Below are positions 1 to 6,911 of a DNA stretch of 18,934 bases, piece after piece. Under the pieces are notes generated by a model. That model saw nothing but the letters and a program-made list of their open reading frames with translations. It searched no databases and was not told where the DNA came from. The DNA is taken from positions 1-18,934 of the forward strand of contig PJAB01000939.1 in the NCBI GenBank assembly GCA_002887195.1, given 5' to 3'. This stretch comes from Chrysochromulina parva (Eukaryota > Haptophyta > Prymnesiales > Chrysochromulinaceae). The position numbers were made by a program, and so were the translations under genes. Position 1 is the first letter of the stretch. Each line of letters starts with the position of its first letter.

Positions 1-39
1 GGGTTAGGGGTCAAAAGAGGAGAATGAGAGAAGAAATGA
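1..39. other. Inverted telomere-like end and 29-base purine-rich spacer
   Basis: Positions 1-10 read in the TTAGGG orientation, opposite to the array at 40-120. The 29 bases between (11-39) are almost entirely A and G on the + strand. The order TTAGGG, spacer, CCCTAA is what a head-to-head telomere fusion or a fold-back sequencing/assembly artefact gives; a normal chromosome tip would not have it. Only ten bases of the inverted arm are visible, so the reading is tentative. Confidence 0.5.
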
Positions 40-1123
40 CCCTAACCCTAACCCTAACCCTAACCCTAACCCTAACCCTAACCCTAACCCTAACCCTAAC
101 CCTAACCCTAACCCTAACCCAGTGTGCAGCCCTCGAGTTCACCACAAGGTCGTAGCCTAACTTATGAGACCCTTCCGCTAATCCGTAGAGTTTTTCGTGC
201 CTGTATTCTCTTCGACGAGAATGTGGTTCCAAGACAAGCACCAGCACCACAAATTCTGCCTTGCTGACGAGAGTGCCGTATGCTTCCACCAGGCAGAAGC
301 TGCGCGCAAAATACACGTCCTTGGCATCCTCCGCCTTGCTGATGATCGCCAGTGTGAGTCCGACTTCTTTGACGAGACGCAGCACCTCATCAAGGTCAAA
401 ATCGGTGGTGCTCTGACGTAGACTGAACAGGTCGACCCAGAAGCGTAGAAGCGTGCCGCGCTTCACTCCCCTCAGTATGACGGATTCCTGCTTGTTGGCG
501 GCTTCCATGGCGTCCATCACCGTGCTCGGGTGATCCGCCTGCGTGTGCGAGATGAATACATCCGCTGGGCCAACTGAACGTGTTTCTTGCCAAAAATGTT
601 TGTGCCAAACACCTTCGACTTCGTTGAGCGACAGCTTGCGCTCACACCAAGACCTCATCTGCTCGACCTGCCTAGAGTTGTACACCCGAGTCGCTGCCGC
701 CACATCGTATCCAGTGAGCATCTTGGGATACGCCTTCACAATCCATCTATCTTGGTCCAAGTACGAGCTGCGTAGCTGGGTGAGCCGCTCGACAGCAGCT
801 GCGAGCTGATCCAAGTACGGCTCGTATTGCCCACTTGGGTGCCAGGTGCTATCACACCAGCGCCGGTTCCTTTCTTCATCCAACACTTGCACGCCGATTT
901 CAAGCAGCACCTTATTGCACGTCTCGAGCGTCATGCCAAGCTTAAGGTGCTCTCTCACGTGCGAATCCTCAGCCATCCCAGTGCCGCGTGCCATGTGCTG
1001 TGCGCACGAGGGGCATCGACAAGCGTGCGGGCGTGCCCATGCTGCCTTGGCCGCCAGACACGGTCGACTGCACCTCCCTAGCCCGTCCACTGAGTTCGAC
1101 GCCGCCCACGAGCGAGCCAGCAT
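11..1123 (-). CDS. TIR-like domain protein, 3' end merged with the telomere
   Basis: The frame from the first ATG (1121-1123) encodes 370 residues. Residues about 187-300 look like a TIR domain: an ADVFISHTQAD opening strand, then FWVDLFSLRQ, a TLAIISKAED strand and a FCLVEAYG helix. The Glu of CLVE (about residue 280) matches the WCxxE catalytic glutamate of NAD-cleaving TIR domains, but the Trp is replaced. The upstream 180 residues are unrecognised and mostly helical. No stop codon precedes the telomere, so the last 27 residues before the tail are Val-Arg repeats translated from TTAGGG, and the stop at 11-13 lies beyond the array. The natural C-terminus is therefore probably lost. An alternative 5' end exists: an ATG at 1322 opens a signal-like segment (MRDVVVLAATVTAG) that could splice in frame to DSHVREH through a 41-base GTGCGC...GAG segment. 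The function, perhaps NADase or signalling, is inference. Confidence 0.6.
   Translation of the reverse strand: MLARSWAASNSVDGLGRCSRPCLAAKAAWARPHACRCPSCAQHMARGTGMAEDSHVREHLKLGMTLETCNKVLLEIGVQVLDEERNRRWCDSTWHPSGQYEPYLDQLAAAVERLTQLRSSYLDQDRWIVKAYPKMLTGYDVAAATRVYNSRQVEQMRSWCERKLSLNEVEGVWHKHFWQETRSVGPADVFISHTQADHPSTVMDAMEAANKQESVILRGVKRGTLLRFWVDLFSLRQSTTDFDLDEVLRLVKEVGLTLAIISKAEDAKDVYFARSFCLVEAYGTLVSKAEFVVLVLVLEPHSRRREYRHEKLYGLAEGSHKLGYDLVVNSRAAHWVRVRVRVRVRVRVRVRVRVRVRVRVRVISSLILLF
40..120. repeat. Telomeric CCCTAA array
   Basis: About 13.5 uninterrupted copies of CCCTAA, reading 5'-CCCTAA-3' on the + strand, as expected at the left end of a chromosome with TTAGGG telomeres. TTAGGG is the telomere of animals and many protists, including haptophytes, and differs from the TTTAGGG of most plants and green algae. 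The array abuts unique subtelomeric DNA at 121 without degenerate repeats, so there is no transition zone of variant units. Confidence 0.95.
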
Positions 1124-1367
1124 GCGCCACGGGAGGCGCAACCAGCGTCAAAGCCGACGACGTTGCGGGGGCGGTGGCACGCAGCTGCGTTAGCAGCTGC
1201 GTCTCTGTGCCTTCGTCCGCAGCGAGTCGGTCATTGCCGTCGACGGCAGTACTGGGCGCGTTGGCACACGCGGTGGGGATGCCGGCAGTGACTGTAGCCG
1301 CAAGAACGACCACATCCCGCATCTTGTTTGCAGCCCTGGCCCCTATAAACTCGAGGCCTAAAAGTGC

Positions 1368-1411
1368 GCCCCCCCCTCCGGGGAGAGGCCGCCCCCCCCT
1401 CCGGGGGGGGG
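1368..1411. repeat. Duplicated C8/G-run repeat able to fold
   Basis: The 16-base unit G-C8-TCC-GGGG occurs at 1368-1383 and again at 1391-1406, a 23-base period. In the second copy the G run extends to nine (1403-1411), so C8-TCC-G9 can form a tight hairpin. It lies upstream of the TIR-like gene. A regulatory role is not shown; slippage in homopolymer tracts may also have affected the sequence here. Confidence 0.7.
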
Positions 1412-1603
1412 CTGAGGTTTCCACACTTTTTGTAACCACCACACGGAAGTGAAGCTTCCCCACAGGATACCATGACTGTGAGCGCACTTCGCTTCCGCGG
1501 GCTGTGGGAAGACGAGATGTTTGCTGTCGTCAGTTTGCAGCCCCTCTTTTCTCATTGTGAATATGACTTCACTGTGCGGAAAACGGAGTGCCGCGTGACG
1601 CCA

Positions 1604-1724
1604 TTTCTGGACTCGGTGGCACTTGACCCGACGTGAAGGTGTCGATCACATGGTACGGTATCCATCATGGAACATCGGGGGATACGGAGAGCTTTCTGGA
1701 CTCGGTGGCACTTGACCCGACGTG
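1604..1724. repeat. Pair of 32-base direct repeats, 89-base period
   Basis: Identical 32-base copies occupy 1604-1635 and 1693-1724, both beginning TTTCTGGACTCGG and ending GACCCGACGTG. The 57 bases between them differ from the flanks. Perfect identity suggests a recent local duplication. Confidence 0.9.
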
Positions 1725-1758
1725 TGCAGATGGGCGGCCACGGCCCGTGAAGCTGCAA

Positions 1759-1774
1759 AGGCGGCCGGCCGCCT
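1759..1774. repeat. 16-base perfect palindrome
   Basis: AGGCGGCCGGCCGCCT is its own reverse complement. It is a GC-rich island within otherwise lower-GC spacer. The function is unknown. Confidence 0.85.
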
Positions 1775-2019
1775 GCCACGGCCACGAGCTGAGACCTTTG
1801 GAGACCCGACTGTTCCGGAGTGACCTACAGTGGCCTCCTCACCTGTAAAACCATGTTCCTGGAAGTGTATGGATCAAGGGGTATGGATTCGTAGGATTCC
1901 TAGTGGCACAGGCACGGGCACTTAGCTCATAGGCATTCACGTACGTTTCAGGCACGTCTACTGAGAGGAATCCTCTAGGAGTGGATGTGCGCATGGAATT
2001 TCGATCACAATTTCGATTG

Positions 2020-2062
2020 AAATCAGGTGCTCACGTGGAAACACGTCAGGAGAAACTGATTT
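2020..2062. repeat. Nested inverted repeat with GAAA loop
   Basis: The outer arms AAATCAG (2020-2026) and CTGATTT (2056-2062) enclose the inner arms ACGTG (2033-2037) and CACGT (2042-2046), which close a GAAA tetraloop. GAAA belongs to the stable GNRA loop class in RNA. The internal stretches between the stems are unequal, so the whole is a plausible but unproven RNA fold. Confidence 0.55.
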
Positions 2063-2404
2063 TCGAAATCAGTGCTCTCCCCGCACACAGAAATCCGCGC
2101 CAAGGCCAAGGCTGTTGTGACGGCTGTGGTGACAACTGTTGTGACGACTGTGGGGAGCACGACTGTGTTGGGGTGGGGACAGTGACGTCTGTTTGCCAGC
2201 TTCATTGTGATGAGCTTGAGCATCGAGGGTTTATAGAGCATGACTGTGACTGGGTTACTTAACTGGTTGGTCATCAGGCAGGACCTGACACGACGGATCT
2301 ATGGGGCAGCTGATGCTGGCCTGTTTATCTCGTTCGCTACGTACCCCTCAAGGTGCCCGTCAGAAACAACGGTGGTTTCAGATTCGGTCTAAATGAACGA
2401 TCCG

Positions 2405-2469
2405 GGATGCGTGTGGCATCCGAGTAAATTGTCCGGGCAATCTCAGGGGACCGACGCGTCGCGTCGGTC
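2405..2469. repeat. Two adjacent perfect hairpins
   Basis: The first hairpin has 6-base arms, GGATGC (2405-2410) and GCATCC (2416-2421), with a 5-base loop. The second has 9-base arms, GACCGACGC (2449-2457) and GCGTCGGTC (2461-2469), with a GTC loop. No T-run follows and no open frame ends nearby, so they do not look like bacterial-type terminators. Confidence 0.7.
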
Positions 2470-2726
2470 ATCCAGTAACATGACGGTTACTTGTGTCTGA
2501 AGAGGTTTGAGACGTATCACATTGTGCCATGTTGGAACACGGCTTCAATGGAGTTAGCTCTGAGCCGCGATTGTGCAATGGCGCTTCAGAGCTGAGTGTG
2601 AGAGCTCCCGCAGCACGCTCAGCGACCCTCCACTCATAACGACCGCGCTTATGATTGGATGTCGACAAAGCCTACATGTATTGTTTGAACCCTTTCTTAT
2701 TTCTCAGTGTGGAAATCAAAGACAGA

Positions 2727-2785
2727 GAAAATTTTAGTCATCCAAATTGACTTTGTTTAAATTTTCCTCGCGCGCTATGCGCGCG
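2727..2785. repeat. A/T-rich stem-loop followed by a CG-only hairpin
   Basis: GAAAATTT (2727-2734) pairs with AAATTTTC (2759-2766) and the inner AGTCA (2736-2740) pairs with TGACT (2748-2752). Two bases further on, CGCGCGC (2769-2775) pairs with GCGCGCG (2779-2785) across a TAT loop. The pair sits in the most A/T-rich part of the window, and 25 bases downstream is a perfect splice-donor-like CAGGTAAGT (2810-2818). It could be a structured RNA or a transposon end; neither is proven. Confidence 0.6.
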
Positions 2786-3285
2786 AACCTTATACCTTTG
2801 ATTAATTTTCAGGTAAGTCATTTTTCTATGTGCACGCTTTGAATTGATTACCAAATCACTTAGTTAGCTGCATGCATGTGCTGTCGTTGAGAAACTTGTT
2901 TATCTGTTCCAAAAGATGTAATTGGTCTCCATCCTCTGCCTCAGCCTCTGTATCTTCCAAGCTTGCCCTGTCACCACACATGAGCCATCGCGGTGGCAAA
3001 CGCGCGAAACCGCGAATGCCGGCAACAAATCAAAAGTAGACCAAAGGCTACAAGAAGCAGAGAAGTTGAGGAAGATGGCTGCAGCCTTGAAAGGCATGAT
3101 GGCACCAGCCATCAGCAATCCAACTACACCACCGATCATTTTTCTCAAGAGCCAGAAGCCATCCCTGACCTTCTGTGTCTGACCTCTCTTGAGATCTCTG
3201 TGTATGGTACCGGGGTGCTGATGTTCAACACAACGCGCATGACCTCCGGACCCCCACGAGGGCCTCTATCGCTATGGAGGAGGTG

Positions 3286-3324
3286 TGGTTGATACAACCA
3301 ACCGTGGTAGGTTCCTACCACGGT
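3286..3324. repeat. Back-to-back perfect inverted repeats before the J-domain gene
   Basis: TGGTTG (3286-3291) and CAACCA (3295-3300) flank an ATA loop. Immediately after, an 11-base arm ACCGTGGTAGG (3301-3311) pairs with CCTACCACGGT (3314-3324) across TT. They end about 104 bases before the ATG at 3428, so they are probably in the promoter or 5' UTR of that gene. Confidence 0.8.
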
Positions 3325-3329
3325 ACCGT

Positions 3330-3391
3330 GTGTGTCCCGGCTCCCCCCGGTGTCTTTTTACCGGTGTGTCCCGGCTCCCCCCGGTGTCTTT
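3330..3391. repeat. Tandem 28-base repeat, 34-base period, in the 5' leader
   Basis: Two identical 28-base copies (3330-3357 and 3364-3391) carry GTGTGTCCCGGCTCCC and then a C-run, GGTGTC and a T-run. They lie directly upstream of the J-domain start codon. An open frame continues through them, but its codons lack conservation-like content, so I treat the repeat as leader or promoter DNA. Confidence 0.85.
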
Positions 3392-3427
3392 AACGTTAAG
3401 CTACACAGCTCGCCACAGCGCTCCGAA

Positions 3428-4778
3428 ATGCCGTCGCTGCTGCAAGAGGCCGCCGAGGTGCTCGGCGTCGAGCTCGGGGCTGACGGCGGCCCGCCCGATG
3501 CCGAGGTGATCGCCGCCGCGTTCAAGAAGCTTGCCATGCGCTGGCACCCCGACCGCAATCCTGAGAATGTCAAGGAAGCCACGCAGCGCTTTGCCGAGAT
3601 CTCGGCAGCGAGAGACCTTCTCGTGGACCCGCCGCCGGCCGCGCTCGTGGATGAGCCGGCGCGTGCACCGCCGTCGGCCGGAGGCAGTAGTAAGTCCTCC
3701 GGCCGCACTGGGAAGTCGGAGAATCTCCGGCAATTCGTCGGCGACGTCTCCGAGCAGATCGACAGCCGCACTCTCGGAGGCAAGGAGGCCGTGCAGCTCT
3801 TCGAGACGTTTGCCTTGTGGGCGGTGTGGAAGTGCGACGCCTGCGCGGCCATCTGCTGCCGCATCCGCAAGAACAAGTACGCGTGCATGTGCGGCCATCG
3901 GCTGCGCGACCATGACGCAGGCCACGGTTTCCGATGCGCCGACCTCAAGTGCGACTGCAAGCGTTACTCCTTCATGGTGCAGGACTCGACCGAGCCGCAC
4001 CGGTGCCGGTGCAAGCACAAGCCGTCGGAGCACGAGAGCTTGCCGCCGCACGCATGCGCCCGCTGCCCGCCGAGCGCGTGCGAAGCCTTCGACTCGCCGT
4101 GGGTGTGCAACTGCGGCCACCCGCCCCGCGAGCACAAGACGGCCTTCGTGAAACACAAGTATGCAGAGGTGAGAGGGCGCGAGCCGAGCCCGAACGCTCT
4201 TGCCCCAGGCCGCTGGCCTCTGGGGCCTCCGCGTCCGTGTGGGATCCGCTCCCTCCCCTCCCCTCCCTGCCCTTCCCCCAACTCTCCCCTGCCGACCACC
4301 TTGGGCTCGCCTCGCACCTTCGCAGCGGGCACGCGAATGGGTCACCGGCGGGCTGCGTGGCGAGTGCGTCGCTCTGGCCAACAAGTTCCGCGCGCGCTCC
4401 GTCGCCGAGCGTATGGCGTTCATCGAGCGTGCCAACGCGGCCAAGGCGTCGGGTCACGCCTCTTGGAAGGCCATGCAGCGCGAGGCGGCCGCCCATGCCA
4501 AGTGGGGCACCGACCCATTGCCACCGCCCGAGCCGCATGCATGCGGAGAGGCTCCTACCACCTCGCAGTGTGGTGTGTGCGAACCAGACGGCGACGGTGG
4601 CGCCCGCGCACCGCCACCGCCTCCGGCCGGCTTCGACGCGGCCGCCGCGATGCGTGCGGGCTTCGTCAATAGCCAGGAGACGACGCATGGGCTGACCACT
4701 GCACAGCTGCGCGAGAGGCTCGCCGCGGCCGGCGTGGGCGTGCGCATGGCCACGGCTGGCGACTTTGGCCTATGGTAA
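3428..4778 (+). CDS. J-domain protein fused to a FAM221-like zinc region (2 exons)
   Basis: Joined 3428-4168 and 4326-4778 give 397 residues. The intron 4169-4325 has donor GTGAGA and acceptor TTCGCAG, both at codon boundaries, and is very pyrimidine-rich. Residues 1-67 form a J domain with the HPD tripeptide at 40-42 (MRWHPDRNP), the motif that stimulates Hsp70 ATPase. A low-complexity Ser/Pro linker follows. Residues about 136-245 are Cys/His-rich with CMCGHRLRDH, CRCKHKPSEH and CNCGHPPREH, three copies of CxC[G/K]Hx4H, plus FDSPWVCNC, all typical of the FAM221 family. Exon 2 adds a helical stretch (REWVTGG onward) and a Pro-rich part, ending GDFGLW. The ATG at 3428 was chosen because the J domain begins there and upstream codons lie in the leader repeats. 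A co-chaperone role is likely; what the zinc region binds is unknown. Confidence 0.8.
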
Positions 4779-5404
4779 AGCGACTTTGGCCTCGTACCAG
4801 CGAAGCGATCGACGTTGGAGCCTACAATAGTTGGATGGATCCGTCGGCGGCGCCACCCGCTGGCCTCGACAACGCTTTGCGTGATGGCGCACGTGGCCGT
4901 GTTCCGCGTGCTGTGTCAGCTGGGGCGCGGCCCCTGCGCCCTATAGGACCGGGCTCCGGGGCCATTATTGCTCTTGCGGTGCCGTCAGTCTCACAGTCCG
5001 CAGGGGTCTGCCAGGGTCGTTCTTGAGAGACCTCGCGAGAAGCACGCGGCCACGGGCTCCGACGAGACTGTGAGGCATAGCTTGGACGAGAATGCGAGTA
5101 TAGCGAGCGTTCCGACAAGCACAGACGTAGATACAAGATAGAAAACATGTAACGTATGGATTTCTAGTGTGCACCTGGACGAAGATGCCAGTTTTAGGAT
5201 GGTTTTCGCGAGTGCGCGTCGACGTCACAATTTAAGAATAGATAGCACGACTCGCTCATGGTCGCGTCGAAATCCGCGACGCAAGCCGGACGGGCGGGGG
5301 GGGGGGCAGCGGGACTCGCGATTCCCCACTGCGCTCGTCCTCGATCACCCAAGCTGGAAAGCACGGTGATCGTTCTTCTCGCGCGGCCGCCCCTCGGCGC
5401 GCAC
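4779..5404. other. Convergent intergenic region
   Basis: This 626-base stretch lies between the 3' ends of the J-domain gene and the RCCR-like gene and should hold both 3' UTRs. GCGACTTTGGCCT is repeated 24 bases apart across the J-gene stop codon (around 4760 and 4784). An 11-base G run occupies 5296-5306. I see no gene. Confidence 0.6.
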
Positions 5405-6519
5405 TCAGCTGCCGCCGCCCACGTACGCCTCGTCGAGCGGCCCAGCGTCCGCCTTGGTGAGGGCCTTGCCATCAGCCTCGCCAAAGAGGGGCGCGTACTT
5501 TCCGAGCAGGAAGCCAAAGTGCTGCTGGCGCACCTTGGTATCACGCGTGTACGTGGCCGTCTGGCGCATGCCCGCCGCAAGTGCGCGCTTCATCTCCTCC
5601 GCATGCGTCATCCAGTGAAGCCACGTATCCACAGCGCTCGTGCACGCCGCCGCCGCCGCAGAGGCCGACGCGTCGCTCAGCGGCAGCCTCAAGTCGAGAA
5701 GCATCGGACCGGCCGAGAGGGCGGCAGTGTGCTCGAGGGAGAGGGGCGCGTTCGGCGTCGCGCCTGGGAGGGTGAGTAGCCCCGTCCGCCACGCTTCGAG
5801 CTTTGGGGTGAAGTAGGCCCCTGCAAAGTCCTTGCGGTTGCTCGCCTTGGCGAAGGCATCACGCGTCGACGGCTCGGGGTACGCGGCGAGGGTCGCGTAC
5901 TTCAGGTCGTATGCACCGTCGGCGCGCGGCCGAAAGTCAATGTACAAATCGATGCCGCCGTTCGAAACGCCGCATGCCGCGATCAGGTGCGGTACGTCCG
6001 TCAGCGGCCCGCAGAAGGCCGCCACCGAACCGCGCGCCACGTCGCCGCCCGCGAGGTGCAGCCCGCTGCACCAGGCGATGTTGGGCTTCCCGGCGCCCTC
6101 GAAGCTCTCGACCTTGCCCTTAGAGCCGCCGAGCGTGAACGCGTCGAAGCCCAAGCCTGCGGGGTACTCTGGCTTAGGCGTCAGGCCAAGGGTCGAGGTC
6201 ACCTTGGTGAGCGCGGCCGGCTGCCAGCCGGTGACAATGGCCGATGCCGAACCACCGCCCGCAGCACCAAAGACCTTTGCGCCGGGTGCCGCGTCGCGGG
6301 TGGCGTCCACATCTGGCGCCGCGTCGCGCGTGGCATCGCCACGCATCAGGACCACTCTGCCCGCTGACGCGCGGCCCGGAATTGCGCCAGTTGTGAAGGC
6401 CGACTGCGGACAGAGCCATTTCAGCCAAAGCTTTCAAAGGGGTGCTCGAGGGATGGGTTGGGCTCGCAGGGCCGCACCGAGAGCGCGACCGCGGACAGGC
6501 AAACGAGGTCGCGGAGCAT
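5405..6519 (-). CDS. Plastid-targeted red chlorophyll catabolite reductase-like protein (2 exons)
   Basis: Joined 6519-6478 and 6403-5405 give 346 residues. The 74-base intron has donor GTGCGG, a GCTGAAAT branch-like site and acceptor GTCCGCAG, with phase 0 at both ends. The splice creates MLRDLVCLSAVALS followed by SAFTTGAIPGRASAGR: a hydrophobic signal peptide, then Phe after SSA and a basic Ser/Thr/Ala-rich transit region, the two-part leader of red secondary plastids. The body resembles RCC reductase. TDVPHLIAACGV...IDLYIDFRPRAD aligns by eye with the APxFxxExIQ...LxLDLxxRKD block, followed by a LTLPGA segment and a C-terminal RDTKVRQQ...PLFGEADG segment. Known RCCRs reduce red chlorophyll catabolite with ferredoxin during chlorophyll breakdown and share a fold with bilin reductases. 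An internal DATRDAAP duplication follows the leader. A more distant bilin-reductase-like role is possible. Confidence 0.65.
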
Positions 6520-6633
6520 TCTCGCGAGCGCGTATTGCGAAGGGGAGATGCGCGAGATCCCGACGGGAACGAAGACCCGAAAGTACCGCGGTACGTGTCT
6601 CAATGGACGGCCCTGCCGTGAACGCACCGACCG

Positions 6634-6643
6634 GTCACGTGAC
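6634..6643. promoter_or_regulatory. G-box-like palindrome upstream of the RCCR-like gene
   Basis: GTCACGTGAC is a perfect 10-base palindrome with a CACGTG core, the E/G-box bound by bHLH and bZIP factors in plants and other eukaryotes. It lies about 115 bases upstream of the start codon at 6519. A single short motif can arise by chance in GC-rich DNA. Confidence 0.3.
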
Positions 6644-6740
6644 GATCCACGCCAGTATCGCTCATGCGCGCCGGAGGTGGGGACCCCAGCGCGCAGCGGT
6701 GAGGGGGTCGCGGTCGACCGAGAACAGCTTCGAGCTTCAG

Positions 6741-6748
6741 CCTTTATA
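6741..6748 (-). promoter_or_regulatory. TATA-like element
   Basis: The - strand reads TATAAAGG in a small A/T-rich patch (6741-6760) that stands out from GC-rich surroundings, about 222 bases upstream of the RCCR-like start. It is a candidate core promoter, implying a 5' UTR near 190 bases. There is no direct evidence of transcription. Confidence 0.3.
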
Positions 6749-6911
6749 ATTATATACGTTGTATAGCCGGTACCGTTACCCGTCAGTCTCCAATCTATGT
6801 CCATTCTTACCGCATAGAACTACTGAATCTGGAATCTGATATGTGATAAGCTCTGAACTCCAACTTGCATGTGTGGACAAATTGGCGCCTGCTCAGCCGT
6901 GCGCTCTGACA

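Larger units (their letters stand above)
1324..3427. other. Subtelomeric spacer without a convincing gene
   Basis: About 2.1 kb between the TIR-like gene and the J-domain gene. The local GC content is clearly lower than in the genes to the right, with an A/T-rich core around 2690-2880. Open frames here are short, mostly lack ATG starts, use A/T-ending codons unlike the neighbours, and match no family known to me. The spacer does hold short direct repeats and at least eight perfect inverted repeats, the main ones listed separately. It could be decayed mobile DNA or non-coding subtelomeric sequence. Confidence 0.6.
6520..6911. other. Spacer between EF-hand gene end and RCCR-like gene start
   Basis: These 392 bases on the - strand separate the EF-hand stop codon from the RCCR-like start. 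They contain the TATA-like and G-box-like motifs listed separately and presumably the EF-hand 3' UTR. The open frames across them show no family resemblance. Confidence 0.5.

Noticed and set aside
1981..2262. Cys-rich + strand frame (CCDGCGDNCCDDCG)
   Set aside because: The cysteines come from a simple TGTGACGACTGTGGTGAC-type repeat, which reads as Val/Thr repeats in other frames. There is no ATG at the frame start.
2449..2469. Rho-independent terminator
   Set aside because: There is no T-run after the stem, no upstream gene, and the window is eukaryotic.
2803..2820. ACTTACCTG on the - strand, resembling the 5' end of U1 snRNA
   Set aside because: The following sequence has none of the U1 stem-loops or an Sm site in place. 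It is just the complement of CAGGTAAGT.
2900..3182. Overlapping small frames on both strands, including a hydrophobic - strand peptide and a + strand AEKLRKMAAALKG segment
   Set aside because: The long versions lack an ATG start, codon use is unlike the real genes, and no family is recognised. It may be a decayed fragment, but that cannot be shown.
3401..4444. Long antisense frame of 347 codons opposite the J-domain gene
   Set aside because: This is a GC-rich shadow frame. The + strand carries clear J-domain and Cys/His motifs.
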